A DNA stretch of 33,630 bases, from the NCBI GenBank assembly GCA_011524735.1, contig WTJS01000040.1, positions 1 to 33,630 on the forward strand. Reading direction: 5' to 3'. The position numbers and the translations under genes are program-made. The notes under the pieces were generated by a model. That model did not search any database, had not been told where the DNA came from, and saw only the letters and a list, made by a program, of their open reading frames with translations. Every line of letters starts with the position of its first letter. Within the stretch, counting starts at the first letter, position 1. This stretch comes from Alphaproteobacteria bacterium. GTDB lineage: Bacteria; Pseudomonadota; Alphaproteobacteria; Puniceispirillales; Puniceispirillaceae. Shown in pieces: positions 27,198-33,630 of the stretch.

Positions 27198-28178
27198 ATG
27201 GAAGAAACATTTTCGACCCGCAAGCTGCTGAGCGGCGCCGAGCTGAAAGAACTAAACACCAAGTCTGACCTTGCGGGTGGCTTGCAGCTTGGCAGCCATG
27301 TTGCGGCCATTCTGGGCCTTGGGTATCTGCATTATCTGGCAATGGGCAGCTGGTGGGTACTTGCCACTGGTTTTGCACTTGGTGTGGTAGTCAACTTTCT
27401 CTATGCCGCGCAGCACGAGCTGTCACACTGGACTGTTTTTCGCACACGCGGCCTGAACGAGCTGTTTGGTCGTATTGTTGGCTTCCTGATGCTGTTTCCA
27501 CGCGATTATGACATGGCAATGCATCAGGCACATCACCGCTGGACCGCGAACTGGGAACGCGATGGTGAACTGACCCGCCAGCCCTACACGCTAAGCAGCT
27601 ACCTGATTTACTTTATCGGCATTACATACTGGATGAACCGGGTCACTGGCCTGATCCGCCGCGCCCGTGGCGTAATCATTGAGCCTTATATCAGCGCAGC
27701 GCTCGAATCAAAGATTGTCCGCGAATCCCGCCTGCACCTGCTTGGATATGCGATCATTGCAGCTGTGTCTGTCGCTCTTGAAAGCTGGGCCGCTGTAACT
27801 TTTTGGTTGCTGCCCATGGTACTGACGAAGCCTGTGCATCAGTTGCAGAACACGATCGAGCATCTTGGCCTTTCGCATGAGCCTGACATCCTAAGCAATA
27901 CACGGTCGACCCGCACCAATTTCATCATGCGCTGGCTATGCTGGCAGATGCCCTATCACACTGCACATCACAGCTACCCGTCAGTTCCTTTTTGGCAGCT
28001 GAAAAAGCTCAACGCCAAGATCGAGTCTGCCGCTGGTGAAGTGCACCGCATGGGCTGGATTGAGTTTCAGATTGAGGTGATCAAGCGTCTCATGAAAAAG
28101 GATGAGAGCCAGTGGCCAATGGATGATGTCTGGATTGTCCCAACCACTGGCGGACGCAAGGTGAGGCTGGAGGCCTGA
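27198..28178 (+). CDS. Fatty acid desaturase-like membrane diiron protein
   Basis: Three His boxes: AAQHELSH, HQAHHRW, MPYHTAHH, with hydrophobic segments between. ATG at 27198; the track start is 27159. Confidence 0.88.
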   Translation: MEETFSTRKLLSGAELKELNTKSDLAGGLQLGSHVAAILGLGYLHYLAMGSWWVLATGFALGVVVNFLYAAQHELSHWTVFRTRGLNELFGRIVGFLMLFPRDYDMAMHQAHHRWTANWERDGELTRQPYTLSSYLIYFIGITYWMNRVTGLIRRARGVIIEPYISAALESKIVRESRLHLLGYAIIAAVSVALESWAAVTFWLLPMVLTKPVHQLQNTIEHLGLSHEPDILSNTRSTRTNFIMRWLCWQMPYHTAHHSYPSVPFWQLKKLNAKIESAAGEVHRMGWIEFQIEVIKRLMKKDESQWPMDDVWIVPTTGGRKVRLEA

Positions 28179-28185
28179 CGCTGTC

Positions 28186-29055
28186 ATGACGACTCCTGCC
28201 TCCTCGCCAAGAGCCCTGAAAACATATACCTCGCTCTGGTCAATGATGCCGCATGATCCCAGTGGCACCATCCTACCCTATGACCAGATCTGTGAAATGG
28301 TGGCCGGGGCAGGGTATGACGGCATGGCCATTGACCTGGGGGCCGGTGATGTCGCTCAGGCTCGTGAAGTGCGCCCCCATATGGAGCGCAATGGCCTCAC
28401 CCCGCTGATTGTCGCCTTCCCTAAAAGCATTGAATCGCTTCGCGAAACATTGATCATGGCCAAGGATTTCGGCGCACCCTTCGTCGATATCATTGGCCAG
28501 GTGATGCCGCTTAGCGTTGATGGAATGATTCCGGTGATCCGCAAATGGATCGACATGGCGGATGAGGTGGGCATCCCTATTCAGTTTGAAACTCATCGCA
28601 ACTGCATCACCAACGATCTGTACGCCACACTTTGTCTGATTGATGCTGTGCCAGAAATGCGGCTTTGTGCCGATCTATCCCATTTTGTTGTCGATCGCGA
28701 ATTCAAGCTCCCGCTGGACAGCCGCGACCAAAGTCTGATCCAGCGCATCATTGAAAGATCCGACAGTTTCCAAGGGCGAGTTGCCAGCCGCCAGCAGATT
28801 CAACTGCAGCTGGATTTCCCACAACATGCCAAATGGGTTGAGCTGTTCCAGGGATGGTGGCGCGACGGCCTGGAGAGCTGGCGTCAGCGGAACGCTGAAG
28901 GCGACTGTATTTTTCTGTGTGAACTTGGCCCACCGGAATATGCCATGACTGACGCCAATGGTCGTGAAATGTCCAACCGCTGGGATGAAGCGCTTGTCAT
29001 TCGACAGTGGGTTCTAGAGATGTGGCAAGAGATGGAAGCACGCGACGCGTCCTAA
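28186..29055 (+). CDS. Sugar phosphate isomerase/epimerase family protein (xylose isomerase-like TIM barrel)
   Basis: AGYDGMAIDLGAGDVAQAREVRPHMERNGLTPLIVAFP, GIPIQFETHRNCITND, RLCADLSHFVVDRE, CELGPPEYAM. Confidence 0.8.
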   Translation: MTTPASSPRALKTYTSLWSMMPHDPSGTILPYDQICEMVAGAGYDGMAIDLGAGDVAQAREVRPHMERNGLTPLIVAFPKSIESLRETLIMAKDFGAPFVDIIGQVMPLSVDGMIPVIRKWIDMADEVGIPIQFETHRNCITNDLYATLCLIDAVPEMRLCADLSHFVVDREFKLPLDSRDQSLIQRIIERSDSFQGRVASRQQIQLQLDFPQHAKWVELFQGWWRDGLESWRQRNAEGDCIFLCELGPPEYAMTDANGREMSNRWDEALVIRQWVLEMWQEMEARDAS

Positions 29056-30032
29056 CCATCCCGGCGGGCCGCTATTGCTGTTGCCAATACACACATCAGT
29101 TCAAACATGATTGATACGCCAAGCCAGGCAGTGCCACCGGCAGCATCAAACGGTGGTGATACTTCAACCAGGTCCGCTCCTATCAGGTTGACCCCTGCCA
29201 GTTCTCGTACAACTTGTTGCGCCTGAAAACTGGTGACACCACCGATTTCAGGTGTGCCCGTTCCGGGTGCAAAGCTGGGATCAATGAAATCAATATCAAA
29301 CGAACAATAGGTCTCAGCAGTGCCAACAATCTGTCTTGCCTCTGTCATCACATCAGGAATGCCGCGATCAAACAATTCTTCGATGCGGATGATCCGGACC
29401 CCTTGGCTCATGCCCCAGTCAATATCCTCAGTATTATAGGCGGTACCCCGAATACCAATCTGAACGACACGCTTGGGGTCAAGAAGTCCTTCTTCAATGG
29501 CCCGACGGAATGGTGTGCCATGGGTATAACGGAACCCACCAAAGTAACTGTCAAACAGGTCAGTATGGGCATCGAAATGAATCATGCCTACCGGACCGTT
29601 GGCAGCTAAGCCGCGCAGCACCGGCAGCGAGACAAGATGGTCACCACCGGCGGTCATTGGGGCAATGTTGCGCGCTCGAAGATCAGTATAAAACGCGGCA
29701 ATCCGAGACATACTATCTTCAAGGTCAATGGGGTTGGGCCCAACATCACCAAGATCAGCACAATTCACCATAGTAAAAGGATTGATCCCTGTGACCGGAT
29801 TCATTGCCCGAATCATAGTGGACAGATCGCGAAGCTGACGGGGGCCATGCCGCGGACCCGGGCGATTTGTTGTGCCCGCATCCCACGGCACACCAATCAA
29901 CCCCATTTCAACCTCACTGATCCGAGGCGAATCCATCTCCAGATGTGGCAGGCGCATGAAACTTGGCATGCCGGCAAAGCGCGGCATATCCATTGCGGAA
30001 ACAGGAATGAAGAAATTGTCAGTATCAGACAT
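29052..30032 (-). CDS. Agmatinase/ureohydrolase family protein
   Basis: Arginase-superfamily Mn sites: MTAGGDHLVSLP, MIHFDAHTDLFD, CSFDIDFIDPSFAPGTGTPEIGG. ATG at 30032 overlaps the upstream stop (ATGTCTGA); the track start at 30110 is probably too long. Confidence 0.9.
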   Translation of the reverse strand: MSDTDNFFIPVSAMDMPRFAGMPSFMRLPHLEMDSPRISEVEMGLIGVPWDAGTTNRPGPRHGPRQLRDLSTMIRAMNPVTGINPFTMVNCADLGDVGPNPIDLEDSMSRIAAFYTDLRARNIAPMTAGGDHLVSLPVLRGLAANGPVGMIHFDAHTDLFDSYFGGFRYTHGTPFRRAIEEGLLDPKRVVQIGIRGTAYNTEDIDWGMSQGVRIIRIEELFDRGIPDVMTEARQIVGTAETYCSFDIDFIDPSFAPGTGTPEIGGVTSFQAQQVVRELAGVNLIGADLVEVSPPFDAAGGTAWLGVSIMFELMCVLATAIAARRDG

Positions 30033-31596
30033 CGAGAACCTCGTCCTTGTGTGAAGCTGGTGGTGAAGTGCTGAATTCTTGAAGGTTAAATTCAGCCGTG
30101 AGTTCAGCAACTAATTCTATCGGGATCAGTTCTGCTGCTGGACCGGCGAGTATAGCAAGCACACGATCATGAGCACGTTGCCATATCTGAGGTGCACCAT
30201 CCTCGTGCCATTCCCCAATGGTGCGCCGATCACCAATTTCCGGATAGAGAAAATCACTATTCATCCGCGCCAGTGTTTCAGGCTCACCCAGAAAATGGCC
30301 TACCTCTGTTGCTGCAAGATGAATGGCAGTTGGGTCAAGCGTCTCGTCGGACACTTCAATCAGAGAATGCGCACTGAGGATACCGCCTAACATGTCATTA
30401 TCGATCACATAGCTTTCCAGTGCGGTGCCCATCAGGCTGGCCTGTGTACCTGCAGCTTGCGTTATGAAATCTGCACCTGCCTGCAGTGCCAATGTGATGC
30501 TCAAAGATTTTTCATAGCCTGACTGTGCGTCAGGCCATTTAGCATCTGTCGCACCTGCAATGGTCGAACTTGGCAGACCGTAATGACGAGCCATTTGAAT
30601 TGCAGCTGCGGTCAGTTTGGCTTGTTCGCCTCCACCGCCTGACATGGCACCTGTTCGCAAGTCGGTAACCATTGGCCGCGGCCCAAAAATAGCAGCGGGC
30701 TTTGTCCCAAACTGTTTGGCAGCAAGCCACACCAGCACCATCCCGGCCAGTGTTTCAGCCGTTGTCTGCGCCACACATCCAGCGATGGTCACCGGGCTGG
30801 ACGCACCCAACTGACCGAAGGTATTCACCATCACCGGTATGCCGCACTCCACAGCGCGGACCAGCACCTTTGCCGAATCCGGATCAAACCTGAGTGGCGG
30901 CACCACATGATTGACGTTCAAGGAAAGGAAGGGCGCCGCCTCGAAAACCTCACGCGACCCGGCAATACGGTAGACAAGCTCTGCAATAGCATCGACAGCA
31001 GCCACAGAGGAAGCGCTGACCATCACATGTTTGGCGGTGCAAGACAGGCAGGCGAACGCCGTATTCACTTCCATCGCAACAGGATCATCAATGTTACGGG
31101 CTACCATTGGACGGCTGAAGAAGTGAATGTGTGGCATTGCATCAACAATGCGGGCCGCCTGTGCAACATCATCGAGTGTGGAGGGACGATAGCGCTGGGT
31201 CTCAAGATCCAGAACTTCGGGTGACGCCCCCCCTGTTCCCACATGGACCTGGCCAGCTCCAAGCTGAAGATCTAGTCCTGATCGCCGACCATAAAGCTTG
31301 AGCGTATTTGGCAGGGAAGCCAGAACCTCCTCAACAAGCGCAGGCGGCAGGCATAGCCGCCCCTCTCTCGATAATGTTGCGCCGGCTTCGACTGCAAGCT
31401 CAATGACACTGTCTGGCGCTTCGGCAAGACCAGTTTCAGACAATATCTGCAGAGCTGCATTATGCAGTCGGCTAATTGCATTCTCATCAAGCAGATCCAA
31501 CCCACCACCACGCACGGCAAGGTCCGGCTTGGCGACCGGCTTGGCCTGACCGCGACGGCCACGGCGCTGACGAGATTGCAACAAGTCTTCCGACAT
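30025..31596 (-). CDS. Trimethylamine methyltransferase (MttB) family protein, without in-frame amber codon
   Basis: 523 aa; RRGRRGQAKPVAKPDLAVRGGGLDLLDENAISRLHNAALQILSETGLAEAPDSVIELAVEAGA typical of the MttB-like N-terminus. Uninterrupted ORF, so a non-pyrrolysine homologue. Confidence 0.9.
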   Translation of the reverse strand: MSEDLLQSRQRRGRRGQAKPVAKPDLAVRGGGLDLLDENAISRLHNAALQILSETGLAEAPDSVIELAVEAGATLSREGRLCLPPALVEEVLASLPNTLKLYGRRSGLDLQLGAGQVHVGTGGASPEVLDLETQRYRPSTLDDVAQAARIVDAMPHIHFFSRPMVARNIDDPVAMEVNTAFACLSCTAKHVMVSASSVAAVDAIAELVYRIAGSREVFEAAPFLSLNVNHVVPPLRFDPDSAKVLVRAVECGIPVMVNTFGQLGASSPVTIAGCVAQTTAETLAGMVLVWLAAKQFGTKPAAIFGPRPMVTDLRTGAMSGGGGEQAKLTAAAIQMARHYGLPSSTIAGATDAKWPDAQSGYEKSLSITLALQAGADFITQAAGTQASLMGTALESYVIDNDMLGGILSAHSLIEVSDETLDPTAIHLAATEVGHFLGEPETLARMNSDFLYPEIGDRRTIGEWHEDGAPQIWQRAHDRVLAILAGPAAELIPIELVAELTAEFNLQEFSTSPPASHKDEVLDV

Positions 31597-31684
31597 AACG
31601 ACCCACAGGAACAGAGTTACTATCGATCTAGAATTGCGGCTTCACAGCGCTGGGACAAGTCCTAATCCCGACAGACGGCATGCA

Positions 31685-32623
31685 CTATCTGCCTGCGATC
31701 TCTGCACTGTCCCGATCAGATGCCGGCAGATCGTGGCGATCCTTCCGCAGTAACATGGCCAGCGCAATACAAGTTGCCATAATACCAGCCAGCACGGGTA
31801 TTGAAGGCATGGCACCTCCAAACCCAACTTCCCACAGGATGACCCAAGCTGGGGTCAGATAGGTATAGGCCATCACCTTGGCACTCGGCAGCCGAAGTGC
31901 GGCAAACTGCAGGAGAAAGAACCCAGCAGCCGTCGAGATCAGCGTGATATAGGCAATGGTAACCCAAACCAGTGATGACAGGGCCATCCAGTTAGTGGCC
32001 ATGATCTGGGGAAGGGAAAGAAGCACCAAAGGGACCGACCCACCAATCAGCATACCGCATGTAAAAACCGCCGCACCCTCGCCGCGATTGAGCAAGCGCG
32101 ACAGCGGCGTGTAGAAGGCATGCGCGATACAGCCGATGAAATAAATCACTTCGCCACGGCCAATATCAAACGCTAACAACGCTGATATATCACCCCGAAA
32201 AATGACCACAAGAGCGCCGCTGGCGGCAATGGCCAGCGCCAAAGCCATGCGTGGTGTCGTCACCTGTCGCAGCAACAGATATCCAAAGCCTGCTGACATC
32301 AATGGCATAAGGGTGAACACCGCTGCCGCGGAAACTGGCGGGGCGGTTTTCAGCCCTTCGAACATCATCACAAAATAGAAAGTAAACAGACTACCAAGAA
32401 CAAGATAGCGCCAGGGGGCACGGACGTAAGCAGGCTTCAGCTCACCCTGAAGCGCGGCAACACACCCCATGAGCAGGGCAGCCAATACAAACCGCAGCGA
32501 CGTGATGGCCTGCGGATCAATATCATTGGCAATGCGGGTGCCAAGAGAAAAAGAACCGGCGACAAGCGCAGAGAATGCCAGCATCGCGACATGGCCGCGT
32601 ATTTCATCGCGTGTAAGCTTCAT
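31685..32623 (-). CDS. DMT-superfamily (EamA) transporter
   Basis: About 10 hydrophobic segments; ITSLRFVLAALLMGCVAAL and C-terminal YTYLTPAWVILWEVGFGGAMPSIPVLAGIMATCIALAM. Confidence 0.88.
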   Translation of the reverse strand: MKLTRDEIRGHVAMLAFSALVAGSFSLGTRIANDIDPQAITSLRFVLAALLMGCVAALQGELKPAYVRAPWRYLVLGSLFTFYFVMMFEGLKTAPPVSAAAVFTLMPLMSAGFGYLLLRQVTTPRMALALAIAASGALVVIFRGDISALLAFDIGRGEVIYFIGCIAHAFYTPLSRLLNRGEGAAVFTCGMLIGGSVPLVLLSLPQIMATNWMALSSLVWVTIAYITLISTAAGFFLLQFAALRLPSAKVMAYTYLTPAWVILWEVGFGGAMPSIPVLAGIMATCIALAMLLRKDRHDLPASDRDSAEIAGR

Positions 32624-32660
32624 TCACGCCGCCCTGTTACTTTATCCACGCCAGACAGCC

Positions 32661-33630
32661 TTACCCGCACTTGTCCAGATACTCTCTGGCGATCTGGGCG
32701 GAGCCCAGCGCAAAGTGAGGGGACTGGTCACGTGCGAGAGATGTTTCGCTGTGCGAGCCAATCCAGGCCAACAGCGCCATCCTGCGGAGCATGATGAAGC
32801 TATCGATTTCCTCTTCATCTTCAATAGAAACAGCCCTGACATGCCTATACCCATCCAGCCATGCCGCGCGCAAATCTGGCACTTGCGGGTGAGTTTCCAT
32901 AAAGCTGATGCCAGCTGCAAAATCATACATGAACCAGCCAGCACCACAGTCATCAAAGTCGATGAGCCGTGTATGGCCGTCTTCAATCAACAGATTGGCG
33001 AGCCGCATGTCAGCATGGATCAAACCAAACCTGTTAATGTCTCTTCCATAGCTGGCAAGACGTTCGCGGCATAATGTTTCAGCCGCCATCAGCACATCAC
33101 GGCATCTGGCATCCACACCCGGAGCATCCTGCCAGCGCCCCCATGTTGGACTGGCGCCAAACACCATTTCATCATCCCAAATGAGCCGTTCAAAAGGTTG
33201 CGGCTTTTGCCAACCCTGTGAATGCAAATGCGTACGGGCAGCGATTTCACCAAGCTGGCGAAACGGTTCAACAAGGTTTTCGCCCGGATCTGGCTCAACA
33301 CCCGCCAGAAACTCAAACATCACCATGCGCTTTTCTGGCAGCGCATCTGTACCAAAAAGCTGAATGGCTTGGCCATTATGACCGGCTATGGGACGTGGCG
33401 TTGGAACACCACCATCCCGATCGAGCGCAGCCATCCAGGCCAATTCACATTCAATGGCGCGGTGGCTGTGATATCCGGTGCGATGAATACGAAGAATAGA
33501 CCGCTGACCTTCAGGTGTTGTGACAAGGAAAGTCGCATTTTCCGAAAGATTGATCATCCGGACCATACTTTCAGATGAGAGATTCCAGAGCGGCAACGCT
33601 CTGCTGGCAAGATCTGTCAGAGCTTTGAAA
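32661..33630 (-). CDS. Phosphotransferase (aminoglycoside phosphotransferase / choline kinase-like fold), 5' end beyond the window
   Basis: Kinase motif GLIHADMRLANLLIEDGHTRLIDFDDCGAGWFMYDFA. The frame stays open to the right edge (...FKALTDLASRALPLWNL), so the gene probably continues beyond 33630. Confidence 0.85.
   Translation of the reverse strand, partial: FKALTDLASRALPLWNLSSESMVRMINLSENATFLVTTPEGQRSILRIHRTGYHSHRAIECELAWMAALDRDGGVPTPRPIAGHNGQAIQLFGTDALPEKRMVMFEFLAGVEPDPGENLVEPFRQLGEIAARTHLHSQGWQKPQPFERLIWDDEMVFGASPTWGRWQDAPGVDARCRDVLMAAETLCRERLASYGRDINRFGLIHADMRLANLLIEDGHTRLIDFDDCGAGWFMYDFAAGISFMETHPQVPDLRAAWLDGYRHVRAVSIEDEEEIDSFIMLRRMALLAWIGSHSETSLARDQSPHFALGSAQIAREYLDKCG

Noticed and set aside
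30025-31596. Possible pyrrolysine-containing MttB
   Set aside because: The ORF has no in-frame TAG and no pyl genes are present in the window.
1-33630. CRISPR arrays, transposases, phage genes, tRNA/rRNA
   Set aside because: None recognised by eye: no regularly spaced repeats, no integrase/transposase motifs, no tRNA-like cloverleaf or rRNA sequence; short RNAs cannot be excluded without covariance-model searches.

Overview
The window looks like a gene-dense stretch of an alphaproteobacterial chromosome, possibly a marine SAR116-like lineage (taxon inferred from gene content only). About 25 protein-coding genes explain nearly all of it. From left to right: the 3' end of a malonyl-CoA decarboxylase; an enoyl-CoA hydratase; a complete pstSCAB-phoU phosphate-uptake operon (minus strand) with an 11-bp-periodic Pho-box array; a BKACE (DUF849) protein and a Zn-finger-extended DinB; a minus-strand ROK regulator / phytanoyl-CoA dioxygenase / pobA unit; a divergent Entner-Doudoroff cluster (gap-zwf-edd-eda, AGE-family epimerase, MFS transporter) facing a convergent glk; a dipeptide/oligopeptide-type ABC importer with a strong UUCG terminator after the binding protein; a membrane desaturase-like diiron protein and a TIM-barrel isomerase; and a convergent minus-strand unit with an MttB-like methyltransferase, an agmatinase-family ureohydrolase, an EamA transporter and an APH-family kinase. 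I saw no tRNA, rRNA, CRISPR, transposon or prophage genes. The best candidates for new biology are the uncharacterised ABC/desaturase/isomerase and MttB-like/ureohydrolase/kinase neighbourhoods, and the regulatory DNA between the ROK gene and gap (a perfect 18-bp palindrome plus a 22-bp-spaced AT-rich direct repeat). I do not see clear evidence for a wholly new defence or mobile system.
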